Shown one piece after another: positions 9,840 to 18,367 of a DNA stretch of 64,000 nt. Origin of the DNA: Methylotenera sp. GTDB taxonomy: Bacteria > Pseudomonadota > Gammaproteobacteria > Burkholderiales > Methylophilaceae. Position numbers and translations under genes: made by a program. The stretch spans positions 146,790-210,789 of the forward strand of contig JAHRYP010000001.1 of assembly GCA_020622105.1 (NCBI GenBank), written 5' to 3'. Position 1 is the first letter of the stretch; each line of letters starts with the position of its first letter. The notes beneath the pieces are model-generated. The model did not search any database. It was not told the origin of the DNA and saw only the letters and a list, made by a program, of their open reading frames with translations.

Positions 9840-10385
9840 ATGCCTTTAAAAATAAAAACCTATCTATACCGCATGCATCAGTTTGATAGCAATATGTGCG
9901 TGGCGTTTAATCATAGTAGCCAGTATCGAATGATACGCGATAGTTTCAGGCTGGTAAGCCGACTTGGCGATGGTGTGTTCTGGTATGGCTTGATGTTTGC
10001 AATCCTCGTATTTCAAGGCAGCGATGGCATGCGACCGGTGCTGCATATGGCAGCTGCCGGCTTGTGTGGCACATTGCTATACAAATGGTTAAAGGCTAAA
10101 ACACTGCGTCCGCGCCCATATCAGGTGCGCCAGGAAATTAACTTGGCGGCGCTGCCTCTAGATAAATTCAGCTTTCCATCCGGCCATACGCTGCATGCTG
10201 TTTTGTTCAGCGTCATTGCGCTAAATTACTATCCGCAGTTATCAGTGATATTGCTACCGTTTACATTCATGGTGGGTTTATCGCGAGTGGTACTTGGCCT
10301 GCATTACCCTAGTGATGTTGTAGCAGGCGCTTTGCTTGGTTCAGCGGTTGCAGGATTATCTTTTTTGCTTGTGTCATCGTTTTAA
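9840..10385 (+). CDS. PAP2 superfamily membrane phosphatase
   Basis: This 181-residue integral membrane protein carries the three PAP2 signatures: KxxxxxxRP as KAKTLRPRP, PSGH as FPSGHTLH, and SRxxxxxHxxxD as SRVVLGLHYPSD. Such enzymes remove phosphate from lipid phosphates, such as phosphatidate, or from undecaprenyl pyrophosphate; the substrate cannot be told from sequence. The start is taken as ATG 9840 (MPLKIK), not the TTG at 9828, because 9828 lies inside the leader hairpin and the GGAG site is correctly spaced for 9840. A glycosyltransferase follows, which suggests glycolipid metabolism. Confidence 0.85.
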   Translation: MPLKIKTYLYRMHQFDSNMCVAFNHSSQYRMIRDSFRLVSRLGDGVFWYGLMFAILVFQGSDGMRPVLHMAAAGLCGTLLYKWLKAKTLRPRPYQVRQEINLAALPLDKFSFPSGHTLHAVLFSVIALNYYPQLSVILLPFTFMVGLSRVVLGLHYPSDVVAGALLGSAVAGLSFLLVSSF

Positions 10386-10470
10386 TAGCTTTACCGCGGG
10401 CATGGGCCATCTTTTCTATAGAAACTTAACTTTTTATTTTCAATAGTTCAAGTATTTGTTTTTATTGTCA

Positions 10471-10515
10471 TATTCATCAAACTGTCATAAAGCTTGCCTA
10501 TATTGGAGACATAAT
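10471..10515 (+). promoter_or_regulatory. PhoB-type promoter upstream of the GT4 glycosyltransferase
   Basis: Three heptamers at exact 11-base spacing, TATTCAT (10471), CTGTCAT (10482) and CTTGCCT (10493), resemble a Pho box (consensus CTGTCAT repeated every 11 bases). The second unit is a perfect match. The box ends at 10499, and a -10-like CATAAT occupies 10510-10515, a 10-base gap. That is the spacing of E. coli class Pho promoters, where the box replaces the -35. No other -35 fits. Binding by PhoB is inferred. Confidence 0.55.
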
Positions 10516-10549
10516 ATTGTTTTACTACATGCAATGAGGCTAGGTTCGA

Positions 10550-11776
10550 ATGAAAATTCTATATATCTCAGATGTTTATTTTCCACGTGTAAATGGTGTC
10601 TCAACCTCTATACGCACTTTTGTTAAACAGATGCAAAGCTTGGGCCACGAGGTGCATTTGATTGCGCCCGAATATGCTGCTAGTACAGAAGATGAAGCCT
10701 GGATAAGACGTATCCCCGCACGTAGTATCTACTTTGACCCTGAAGATAAATTAATGAAGTGGGGCGCTGTGATGCAAAGGCTGCCCGGGCTGCGCCGCGA
10801 AAATTACGATCTTATTCATGTGCATACGCCTTTTGTTGCGCATTATCTGGGGCTCAGGCTTGCACGTGAGTTGAATGTGCCTTGCGTTGAAACTTATCAC
10901 ACATTTTTTGAAGACTACTTGCATCATTATTTACCATGGATTCCCAAGCTGGTTGCGCGCGGTCTCGCACGCGCAATTTCCAAGCGTCAGTGTAATGCTG
11001 TAGATGCGATTGTGGCGCCATCCACACCAATGCTGAGTGTGTTACGCGCCTATGGTGTAAAAGCTGCTGCCGAGGTAATACCTACCGGGCTGCAGGAGCA
11101 TAGTTTCAAAGATGCAGATGGCAAAGCCTTTAGACTCAAGTATGGCATTCCATTAGAACGCCCGATGCTATTGTTTGTTGGGCGCGTGGCATTTGAAAAG
11201 AACATCAGTTTTTTACTTGAAATGACGAAGGTGTTAATTAAACAACATCCGGATGCGCTGTTGGTTGTGGCCGGTCAAGGTCCAGCAGAGAAAAGCCTGC
11301 ATAAGCTGGCTGCAGATCTTGGGCTGGATAACAATATAAAATTTATTGGCTACCTTGATCGCAATACCGAGTTGAATGCGTGTTATCAGGCGGCCGATAT
11401 ATTTGTGTTCTCCTCAAAAAGTGAAACACAAGGCTTGGTTCTGCTTGAAGCCATGGCGCAAGGTACACCAGTCGTTGCGATTGCTGAACTTGGCACTGCA
11501 TCGATACTTGTAGAAGGGAAAGGTGCGTTGATTGCACCGGATAACATCGAGCGTTTTGCAGACAAAGTGCATTACTTACTGAAGTATCCAGAAGACCGCT
11601 ATGAATTAGGCAAAGCGGCATTGAAATATGCCACAGAAAACTGGACTGCAAAATTACAGGCAGAACGTATGTTGCATTTTTATCATCATGTTAAAAGTGT
11701 GCATCAGGCAAGCGATGAAAATACGCGGATTCCAATATCTTTAGCTGAAAGTAAACAGGTGAATGTTGAGTTCTAG
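10550..11776 (+). CDS. Family 4 glycosyltransferase (GT-B, lipid or polysaccharide glycosylation)
   Basis: This 408-residue retaining GT-B enzyme has an N-terminal domain starting MKILYISDVYFPRVNGVSTSI with the glycine-rich loop. The C-terminal nucleotide-sugar domain contains LLFVGRVAFEKNISFLLE and the GT4 signature SETQGLVLLEAMAQGTPVVA (E-x7-E). The N-terminal half resembles diacylglycerol glycosyltransferases and SqdX-like enzymes more than LPS core transferases, but the acceptor is not provable here. The PhoB-like promoter and the neighbouring PAP2 phosphatase fit replacement of phospholipid by glycolipid when phosphate is scarce. Confidence 0.85.
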   Translation: MKILYISDVYFPRVNGVSTSIRTFVKQMQSLGHEVHLIAPEYAASTEDEAWIRRIPARSIYFDPEDKLMKWGAVMQRLPGLRRENYDLIHVHTPFVAHYLGLRLARELNVPCVETYHTFFEDYLHHYLPWIPKLVARGLARAISKRQCNAVDAIVAPSTPMLSVLRAYGVKAAAEVIPTGLQEHSFKDADGKAFRLKYGIPLERPMLLFVGRVAFEKNISFLLEMTKVLIKQHPDALLVVAGQGPAEKSLHKLAADLGLDNNIKFIGYLDRNTELNACYQAADIFVFSSKSETQGLVLLEAMAQGTPVVAIAELGTASILVEGKGALIAPDNIERFADKVHYLLKYPEDRYELGKAALKYATENWTAKLQAERMLHFYHHVKSVHQASDENTRIPISLAESKQVNVEF

Positions 11777-11858
11777 ATAGAGGATGAATTGAATTTTGCA
11801 ATCGGAAATTTAAATAGCTGAGATAAATGATTGATAGCTAAAGATGGTAACCCCGTTT

Positions 11859-11888
11859 GTATAGTTGCATGATAGGCGAGTATAGTAG
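11859..11888 (+). promoter_or_regulatory. Possible sigma-70 promoter for the hemerythrin gene
   Basis: TTGTAT and TATAGT are separated by 18 bases, about 45 bases upstream of the hemerythrin start. It is a moderate match in an AT-rich gap. Confidence 0.4.
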
Positions 11889-11932
11889 TCGGAATAGACA
11901 TTAATTGCTTTAACACGTAAGTAAGGAAAATT

Positions 11933-12415
11933 ATGTCAATCCATGTCGAGGCTATAAAGACGCTGTCTGCTGCTGATTATCGTATTATCGAAAAGGAGCA
12001 TCAGTTGCTGGAGAAGTTTCTGAGTGATCTTAGAGATGCCTGTTCCTGCAGTAAGCAGGAAAACCTGCCGGACTGCAGTCGCTGCGATCATGAGAAGCAG
12101 ACTTCATGTCAGGGGCGCTTACCTTCGTTTCTATATTACGTAATTGACCTCGCCGCTGATCATTTTGATCATGAAGAAGCCATTATGTTAAGCCGGCCTC
12201 ACGTGACTGAAGACTATGAATATTTTCGTACGCACAAGCTTGCCCATGCTGAAATTATGCAAAAACTGAATGATCTGGTAGATGAATGCTTTGCATCGGA
12301 TCGTGAAAGCAATACGGCTGAAATCTATATTCGGTTTTATGGAAAGCTTTCAAATATGTTTGAAGAGCATGACAGGTCTTTTGATGACCCGTTTATTTTA
12401 TCAACTAAAACTTAG
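11933..12415 (+). CDS. Hemerythrin-domain protein with inserted cysteine cluster
   Basis: This is a 160-residue four-helix hemerythrin domain. The full diiron ligand pattern is visible: H23, H77 and E81 (HFDHE), H101 and H105 (HKLAH), and H146 and D151 (HDRSFD). Bacterial hemerythrins bind O2 or NO, or act as sensors or iron stores. The oddity is a loop between helices 1 and 2 with five cysteines (C37, C39, C48, C51, C59; C-x-C-x8-C-x2-C-x7-C), suited to zinc or redox chemistry. No signal peptide or DNA-binding domain is present, so the protein is probably cytoplasmic. A good AAGGA site precedes ATG 11933. Confidence 0.85.
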   Translation: MSIHVEAIKTLSAADYRIIEKEHQLLEKFLSDLRDACSCSKQENLPDCSRCDHEKQTSCQGRLPSFLYYVIDLAADHFDHEEAIMLSRPHVTEDYEYFRTHKLAHAEIMQKLNDLVDECFASDRESNTAEIYIRFYGKLSNMFEEHDRSFDDPFILSTKT

Positions 12416-12488
12416 ACCGGTTTGCTGCTCATGCCTGAACCTCATGGTTTAGGAGGTTGTTGCGTTACAGGCTTTCATTAAATGAATA

Positions 12489-13760
12489 TCAATTCAAATT
12501 ACTCCAGGATAGCGGATCGAACGGCCGGCTCTGACGTCTGAGTTCATAATATAAACCGTTAGTTTCGTTACCGCCGCTATTGCCAACATAAGCAATTGCA
12601 TCACCGCTACGCACGCTATCGCCAGCCTGTTTCAACACGGCCTGATTGTTACCATATAGGCTCATGTAGCCACTGCCATGATCTACAATGATCAGGTTGC
12701 CAAAGCCCCTTAACCAGTCTGAGAACACAACACGTCCGCTCGCGACAGATCTCACTTCTGCCCCTTCACTGGCTCTGATGAACAGGCCCTTCCAAGAAAT
12801 ACCGCTATCTGCGCGGTTAGCGCCAAACCTGTTGGTGACGTCGCCGCGCACCGGCAGCCTTAACTTGCCTTTAAGTGCGGCAAAGTTGATGCCGGATAAG
12901 TCATCACTAGGTAGCGCATTATTACTTGCCACTACTTCGTTACTAGGATTACTTGCTTCGTCTGAAGACGAATTATTATTTTTTCTTACCACAACTTTTT
13001 TGCTTGGCTTGGGTTTAGCCCTGGCGATTTGTGCCAGACGTGCGACCAGTTGTGCCAGCCGTTTTTCGTCACGGCTGAGTTTTTTAATCTCGCTGCGTTG
13101 GGCAGTAATCTGCTGTGAAAGTGACTTCACAACTTTAGATTTTGCAGCCTTTTGCTGCTGCAATGCCTGGCGCTCCTGAATCTGTTTATTTTTGAGGTCG
13201 GCTACTTGCTGCAGGGCAGCAGCGGTTTCTTCATTCAGCCTGCTGATCTTTGTCAGGCTATCCTGCATTTGCCTGATAGTTTCAGCACGTGCTTTTGCAA
13301 TATATGAAAAGTAGTGCACGTCACGGGCAATCTGGCTAGGTTTTTCACTTTGTAGAATCATGCGCAGATAGCTTTGCTGGCCATACACATACTGCTGGTA
13401 AAGCTGGCCGCTTAGCAATTTCTGGTGTTGTGCCAGCGCTTGATTGGTAGCGTTTGAATCAGCCTGCAGTTTACTGAGTGTTTTTTTGTTTTCCTGCTGG
13501 CGCTGATTGATTTCATACAGCTTCTTATTGGCTTCACTGATGGCTATTTCGCTTTCTTTCAAAGCGTCCGCCGCATCTTTGTGCGCCTCCTGCGAGCTAT
13601 TCAGCTCCTTTTTGAGCGACTCCAGACGTTCATGCACATCATTTAGCGTACGTTTTGTCTGTTCCGGTTTATTTTCAGCATATGCCACTGGCACATGCAG
13701 TAATGCTGCGGCCATAAAGGCTGTGCATACGGCTGCTTGAAAGAAACGATATAGCCTCAT
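12489..13760 (-). CDS. envC: Murein hydrolase activator EnvC (degenerate LytM domain)
   Basis: EnvC activates the amidases AmiA/AmiB at the septum during daughter-cell separation. From ATG 13760, the protein has a signal peptide (cleavage near PVAYA-EN), a long coiled coil (about residues 35-230), a basic Ser-rich linker and a C-terminal LytM/M23 domain. Catalytic residues look lost: the zinc His is replaced (SGISWKG) and the H-x-H is GLYYELR. This marks an activator, not a peptidase. An in-frame TTG at 13790 would add ten residues before the signal peptide; I prefer the ATG. It lies 3 bases or so from gpmI, a common pairing. Confidence 0.85.
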   Translation of the reverse strand: MRLYRFFQAAVCTAFMAAALLHVPVAYAENKPEQTKRTLNDVHERLESLKKELNSSQEAHKDAADALKESEIAISEANKKLYEINQRQQENKKTLSKLQADSNATNQALAQHQKLLSGQLYQQYVYGQQSYLRMILQSEKPSQIARDVHYFSYIAKARAETIRQMQDSLTKISRLNEETAAALQQVADLKNKQIQERQALQQQKAAKSKVVKSLSQQITAQRSEIKKLSRDEKRLAQLVARLAQIARAKPKPSKKVVVRKNNNSSSDEASNPSNEVVASNNALPSDDLSGINFAALKGKLRLPVRGDVTNRFGANRADSGISWKGLFIRASEGAEVRSVASGRVVFSDWLRGFGNLIIVDHGSGYMSLYGNNQAVLKQAGDSVRSGDAIAYVGNSGGNETNGLYYELRRQSRPFDPLSWSNLN

Positions 13761-13792
13761 TGAAATCAGGTGTTGAATCGGTTGCGTCAAAA

Positions 13793-15346
13793 TCAGTTTT
13801 TAAGCTGTAACAAGTTTTTGCCTGTCATTTCTGCTGGCTGGGGCAGACCCATCATGTACAGCAATGTCGGCGCCAGGTCTGACAGTGCACCACTTTCGTT
13901 CAAGTCAGCGTGCCTGCCAATATAGATGAGCGGAACCAGATTGGTCGTGTGCTGAGTATGCGGCTGATTGTTTGTTACGTCATACATGAGCTCGGCATTG
14001 CCGTGATCCGCTGTAATCAGCACTTCCCCGCCTATGCTTTGCATGGCATTGACGACGCGTCCAATACAGATATCGAGAGCTTCCACCGCCTCAGTTGCCG
14101 CTTTTAAGTTGCCGGAGTGGCCAACCATGTCACAATTGGCAAAGTTACAGATAATGGCATTGTATTTTTTGCTGGTAATGGCTTCTTCCAGCCTGTCGGT
14201 TACTTCAAATGCACTCATTTCCGGTTGCAAATCATAGGTTTCGACTTTAGGCGATGGCACCAGAATCCTGTCTTCACCGGCAAAAACGGTTTCTTCTCCG
14301 CCATTAAAGAAAAATGTGACGTGCGGATATTTCTCGGTTTCTGCGATGCGCAGTTGTGTTAAGCCGAGTGCTGATAAATATTCACCAAAGGTGTTGTTCA
14401 CCTGCTGTGGCGGAAAAATTACAGTCGCTTTCGTTTCTTTTTTGTCATACATGGTGAGCGTGAAGTAACCAGCCAGTTTAGGCACATGGCGGCGATGGAA
14501 TCCATCAAACTCTTCAGCCAGCAGAGCATGAGTGAGCTGGCGTGCGCGGTCAGAGCGAAAGTTCATGAACACCACAAGGTCGCCATCTTCCAGCTTGATT
14601 GGGGCTTCGCCGGCTTTATGTATTGCCGTGGTTTTAACGAATTCATCATTCTCGCCACGCGCGTAGGCATCCTCTAAGCCTTTTGCTGCGCTTTCGGCAG
14701 TAAACTCACCTTCACCTTCGGTAAAAAGTTTATAGGCAGCCTCAACGCGCGGCCAGCGTTTATCACGGTCCATGCCGTAAAAACGGCCGCTGATAGAGGC
14801 GATTTTGCCCACGCCTAATCTTGTGCATTCATTTTCTAGTGCTTCAATATAAGGTGCTGCGCTGACTGGAGGTGTGTCTCGTCCATCAAGAAAAGCGTGA
14901 ACATAAACTTTATGCAGGCCGAGTTTTGCCGCCATTTCTACCATGGCATGAATATGCGTCTGATGGCTATGCACGCCACCATCTGACAATAAGCCAAAAA
15001 TATGTAAGGCTTTATCATTGTTTTTGATGTTGATTAGTGCAGGTTTTAACTCAGGATGCTCAAAGAACTCACCGCTGGCGATGTTGTTATTAATGCGCTC
15101 AAAATCCTGAAATATGATGCGTCCGGCGCCGATGTTAAGGTGACCGACTTCTGAGTTACCCATTTGTCCATCCGGCAGCCCTACATAATGCTCTGAGGCG
15201 TTAATCAGCGTATGCGGAAAATTTTTCCACAGCGCATCCAGGTTTGGTTTTTTTGCCTGGGCAATTGCGTTATCGCTGATTTCTTCACGGTAGCCAAAGC
15301 CATCTAAAATGAGCAGGCAGACAGGAGTGACATTAGTGGGTGACAT
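13793..15346 (-). CDS. gpmI: 2,3-bisphosphoglycerate-independent phosphoglycerate mutase
   Basis: GpmI interconverts 3- and 2-phosphoglycerate using two manganese ions. The 517-residue alkaline-phosphatase-fold enzyme shows LLILDGFGYRE at the N-terminus and the catalytic-serine motif MGNSEVGHLNIGAGR. It also has the phosphotransferase-domain signatures HAFLDGRDTPP and FMNFRSDRARQL. Metal ligands fall in NFANCDMVGHSGN and ITADHGNAE. Length is normal. It is followed by envC, probably in one transcript. Confidence 0.97.
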   Translation of the reverse strand: MSPTNVTPVCLLILDGFGYREEISDNAIAQAKKPNLDALWKNFPHTLINASEHYVGLPDGQMGNSEVGHLNIGAGRIIFQDFERINNNIASGEFFEHPELKPALINIKNNDKALHIFGLLSDGGVHSHQTHIHAMVEMAAKLGLHKVYVHAFLDGRDTPPVSAAPYIEALENECTRLGVGKIASISGRFYGMDRDKRWPRVEAAYKLFTEGEGEFTAESAAKGLEDAYARGENDEFVKTTAIHKAGEAPIKLEDGDLVVFMNFRSDRARQLTHALLAEEFDGFHRRHVPKLAGYFTLTMYDKKETKATVIFPPQQVNNTFGEYLSALGLTQLRIAETEKYPHVTFFFNGGEETVFAGEDRILVPSPKVETYDLQPEMSAFEVTDRLEEAITSKKYNAIICNFANCDMVGHSGNLKAATEAVEALDICIGRVVNAMQSIGGEVLITADHGNAELMYDVTNNQPHTQHTTNLVPLIYIGRHADLNESGALSDLAPTLLYMMGLPQPAEMTGKNLLQLKN

Positions 15347-15502
15347 GATTTTTACCTTAAATATTTCGTATAAATTTATAGTCGCATTTCCACTATTTTA
15401 GCCTAATTACACGTAAAATCTGACTATAAATTTTAAGCGTGATAATGAACTTGATTTAAGTGTTATGCGCTGATAAGCGAATTCAATATTGAAAGGTGTT
15501 AA

Positions 15503-15916
15503 GTGGAATTTTTTAAAGAAAATGTTTTGTTAATCGGATTAGCCTTAGGTTCCGGCATTATGCTGTTATTGCCGTCATTCAAAAAAGGCGCAGGTGGAGT
15601 GCCTAATCTCGGTACGACTGAAGCGATTAGTCTGATTAACCGCAACAACGCCTTGGTGCTGGATGTCCGTGATGATGCAGAATTTGCAAGCGGTCACATC
15701 GTTGATGCCAAGCATATACCTTTGGCTAAGCTGGCAGAGCGTTTGAATGAGTTGAATAAATATAAAGACAAGCCAATTCTGGTGAATTGCCAACGCGGTA
15801 TGCGTTCGGCCAAGGCCTGTGACATTTTGCGCAAGGCTGAGTTTAAACAGGTAAATAACCTGCAAGGTGGCCTCGACGCATGGATAGCGGCAAAATTACC
15901 GGTAGTGAAAGCGTAA
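15503..15916 (+). CDS. Membrane-anchored rhodanese-like sulfurtransferase
   Basis: This 137-residue protein has one N-terminal membrane segment (LLIGLALGSGIMLLLP, about 8-24) and a single rhodanese domain. The active-site loop NCQRGMRSAKA contains the catalytic cysteine, and DVRDDAEFASGHIVDAKHIP is the canonical CH2A region. Rhodaneses move sulfane sulfur; the specific acceptor is unknown. The start is GTG 15503 after a GAAAGG-type site. It leads the grxC-secB-gpsA group, a conserved order in betaproteobacteria. Confidence 0.9.
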   Translation: MEFFKENVLLIGLALGSGIMLLLPSFKKGAGGVPNLGTTEAISLINRNNALVLDVRDDAEFASGHIVDAKHIPLAKLAERLNELNKYKDKPILVNCQRGMRSAKACDILRKAEFKQVNNLQGGLDAWIAAKLPVVKA

Positions 15917-15920
15917 TTGT

Positions 15921-16175
15921 ATGGCTAATATTGTGATGTATACCTCGGCAGTCTGTCCATATTGCATGAATGCAGAGCGTTTACTGGCAAGTAAGGGTGT
16001 GAAGGAAATCAACAAGATTCGCGTAGACCTGCAGCCTGAAAAACGTAATGAGATGATAGAAAAAACCGGTCGCCGTACCGTGCCACAGATTTTTATTGAT
16101 GATCGCCATATCGGCGGTTTTGATGATTTGCGTGCACTGGATTTAGCAGGCGGATTAGATCCGCTATTGGCTTAA
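15921..16175 (+). CDS. grxC: Glutaredoxin 3
   Basis: This 84-residue glutaredoxin has the redox motif CPYC (residues 12-15), the cis-proline region RTVPQIFID and the glutathione-binding GGFDDLRAL. It reduces disulfides and glutathionylated proteins with glutathione. It begins 5 bases after the rhodanese gene and is translationally close to it. Confidence 0.96.
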   Translation: MANIVMYTSAVCPYCMNAERLLASKGVKEINKIRVDLQPEKRNEMIEKTGRRTVPQIFIDDRHIGGFDDLRALDLAGGLDPLLA

Positions 16176-16281
16176 TACGACCTTGCAAGGACTCCTGAAT
16201 AAAGTCTGCTAAAATAGCGGCTGATTTTTTGTAGTATATACATACCAACCTATTCAATTAACATTTTTTAAGTAGAACAAC

Positions 16282-16749
16282 ATGGCACAAGAAGACAACA
16301 ACGCAGCACAAGAACAAGCACAGCAACCAGGCTTCGGCATCGAGAAAATTTACGTTAAAGATGCATCATTAGAAATTCCACATGCACCGCAAATTTTTAC
16401 TGACCGTACTCAGCCGCAAGTCAGTATCGAGTTGGGCAACTTTGCGCAGCAAATTGAAGAAAACGTATTTGAAGTTGCGATCAAAGTGACTGTGACTTCA
16501 AAAATCGCTGATAAAACAGTATTTCTGGTAGAAGTGACACAAGCCGGTATTTTCCAGATCAGCAACGTACCAGTAGAAAATATTGAATTAATCGTAGGCA
16601 TTACCTGCCCGAATATTCTGTTCCCATATGCACGTGAAACTGTGTCTGATTTAGTTGTGCGTGCAGGCTTCCAGCCAGTGCTGCTGAATCCGATCAATTT
16701 TGAAGCATTGTTCGCGCAGCAAAAACAGCAAGAATCTGCTCAGGCTTAA
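16282..16749 (+). CDS. secB: Protein-export chaperone SecB
   Basis: SecB is the tetrameric cytosolic chaperone that keeps precursors unfolded and hands them to SecA. The 155-residue protein has the family core: FGIEKIYVKDASLEIPHAPQIF, VTSKIADKTVFLVEVTQAGIF, and the signature CPNILFPYARETVSDLVVRAGFQPVLLNPINFEALFAQ. It lies in the usual grxC-secB-gpsA context. Confidence 0.97.
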   Translation: MAQEDNNAAQEQAQQPGFGIEKIYVKDASLEIPHAPQIFTDRTQPQVSIELGNFAQQIEENVFEVAIKVTVTSKIADKTVFLVEVTQAGIFQISNVPVENIELIVGITCPNILFPYARETVSDLVVRAGFQPVLLNPINFEALFAQQKQQESAQA

Positions 16750-16770
16750 GTAGTCCGGCGCTTCAGATCT

Positions 16771-17226
16771 ATGTCTCGCTTCGCCAAAGCTTTAACTCTG
16801 CTCATTACTCTAATGCTAGCGCCGGTTGTGGCGGTGGCATTAGAGTTCAAATCAGTCGCGGCACCTAAAGCTATTCTTTATGACGCCCCATCCAGTGCAG
16901 CCAAAAAGATTCTGCTGCTGAGCCAAGGTTATCCAGTTGAGATTATTGTTGATCTTGGCGAATGGCTGAAGGTGCGTGATGCGCAAGGCAGTATCAGCTG
17001 GATAGAGGCAAAACAGTTATCCGGCAAGCGCACGGTAATGGTGATTTCTGCCAATGCTGAAATGCGGTCGAGTGCTGATGCTGCATCAAGTCTGCTTGCT
17101 ACACTGGAAAAAGATGTTGTGCTGGAAATCGGCGATACCAAGCTGACTAATGGCTGGCTTAAAGTAAAACACCGTGACGGTATGACGGGCTTTATTTTAA
17201 TTTCGTCTGTATGGGGATTTAACTAG
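16771..17226 (+). CDS. Secreted bacterial SH3-domain protein
   Basis: This 151-residue protein has a signal peptide (LTLLITLMLAPVVAVA) and two tandem bacterial SH3 domains (about 27-85 and 88-150). Each contains the W-x-x-V motif (GEWLKVRDAQGSISWI; NGWLKVKHRDGMTGFI). Such domains often bind cell-wall peptides; no catalytic domain is present. Its stop immediately abuts the gpsA start, so the two are cotranscribed. The partner and role are unknown. Confidence 0.82.
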   Translation: MSRFAKALTLLITLMLAPVVAVALEFKSVAAPKAILYDAPSSAAKKILLLSQGYPVEIIVDLGEWLKVRDAQGSISWIEAKQLSGKRTVMVISANAEMRSSADAASSLLATLEKDVVLEIGDTKLTNGWLKVKHRDGMTGFILISSVWGFN

Positions 17227-18267
17227 ATGGTTACTGATTCAGATTTTAAAACGTATTCAGCTATTAAAACTAAAGATGCAAAAATAGCGGTACTGGGTGC
17301 CGGGGCATGGGGTACCGCGCTCGCCATGAATCTGAGTCAGCGTCATCGTGTTTCGCTATGGGCGCGTAATGCAGGCCATGTTTCCGGCATGCGTAAAGCA
17401 CGCGCCAATCCTTTATATCTGGGTGATTTTAAATTCAATGACCAGTTGTCGGTTGAAGATAACTTGCAGACGGCGCTTGATGGTGCTGATTTGATTTTAT
17501 CCGTAGTGCCGACCGCCGGCTTTCGCGGTATGTTAAAAGACATCAAAGCGCTGGGTTCTACCTTGCCCATTATTTGGGCGCACAAGGGTCTGGAACCTGA
17601 GTCTGCTAAATTGCCTTATGAAGTGGCGCTGGAAGAATTAGGTAGTGTTCACAGATGGGGTGCGTTATCCGGCCCTAGCTTTGCCGCTGAATTGGTACGC
17701 GGTTTGCCAACAGCAATTACATTGGCTGCCAATGATAAAGAGTTCTCTAATGAGGCTGCCCAGTTGATTCATGGAGCTAATCTGCGTGTTTACAACACGA
17801 CAGACGTGATTGGTGTTTCTGTAGGCGGTGCTGTAAAAAATGTAATGGCGATTGCTGCCGGTATTTCTGATGGCATGGGTTTTGGTAACAATGCACGTGC
17901 CGCCATGATCACGCGAGGCCTGACTGAAATGACGCGTTTTGGCGTGGCATTAGGTGCTAAAACCGAATCATTCATGGGGTTGGCTGGAGTGGGTGATTTG
18001 ATATTGACCTGTACCGGCCAATATTCCAGGAACCGTGAAGTTGGCTTGCAGCTGGCAAGTGGCAAAAGTCTGGCAGACATTCTGCAAGGTCTGGGGCATG
18101 TTGCCGAAGGCGTGAATACTGCGCGTGAAGTAATGCGCCGTGCTGATAGCCTTGGTGTCGATATGCCGATTACCTATGAAGTGAATCAGGCACTGACGCA
18201 TGGCAAGAGTGCGCAGGATGCCGTGATGGACTTATTAGGTCGTGATCAAAAGCCGGAAGGCGTTTAA
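17227..18267 (+). CDS. gpsA: Glycerol-3-phosphate dehydrogenase [NAD(P)+]
   Basis: GpsA reduces dihydroxyacetone phosphate to sn-glycerol-3-phosphate, the backbone of phospholipids. The Rossmann motif VLGAGAWGTALAMNLSQRH sits at about residue 24 because of an extra N-terminal stretch of about 20 residues not usual in the family; there is no closer start codon. Other signatures are SGPSFAAELVRGLPTAI, the catalytic lysine region GGAVKNVMAIAAG, and GNNARAAMITRGLTEM. It ends near the convergent trmL. Confidence 0.96.
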   Translation: MVTDSDFKTYSAIKTKDAKIAVLGAGAWGTALAMNLSQRHRVSLWARNAGHVSGMRKARANPLYLGDFKFNDQLSVEDNLQTALDGADLILSVVPTAGFRGMLKDIKALGSTLPIIWAHKGLEPESAKLPYEVALEELGSVHRWGALSGPSFAAELVRGLPTAITLAANDKEFSNEAAQLIHGANLRVYNTTDVIGVSVGGAVKNVMAIAAGISDGMGFGNNARAAMITRGLTEMTRFGVALGAKTESFMGLAGVGDLILTCTGQYSRNREVGLQLASGKSLADILQGLGHVAEGVNTAREVMRRADSLGVDMPITYEVNQALTHGKSAQDAVMDLLGRDQKPEGV

Positions 18268-18367
18268 ACGCAAGTAGTATTGCTTTTTTATCGCACTAAT
18301 CTCTCGGTTTTAACTGTTTTAATTAGTAATAATGCCCTCGTGGCTAGTTTTTTGCGGTTAGAGACTT

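Noticed and set aside
12489..13760. EnvC as an active M23 peptidase
   Set aside because: The first zinc histidine and the H-x-H motif are replaced, as in non-catalytic EnvC activators.
15503..16175. Rhodanese and glutaredoxin as an unusual sulfur or arsenate cassette
   Set aside because: The order rhodanese-grxC-secB-gpsA is a standard betaproteobacterial housekeeping cluster.
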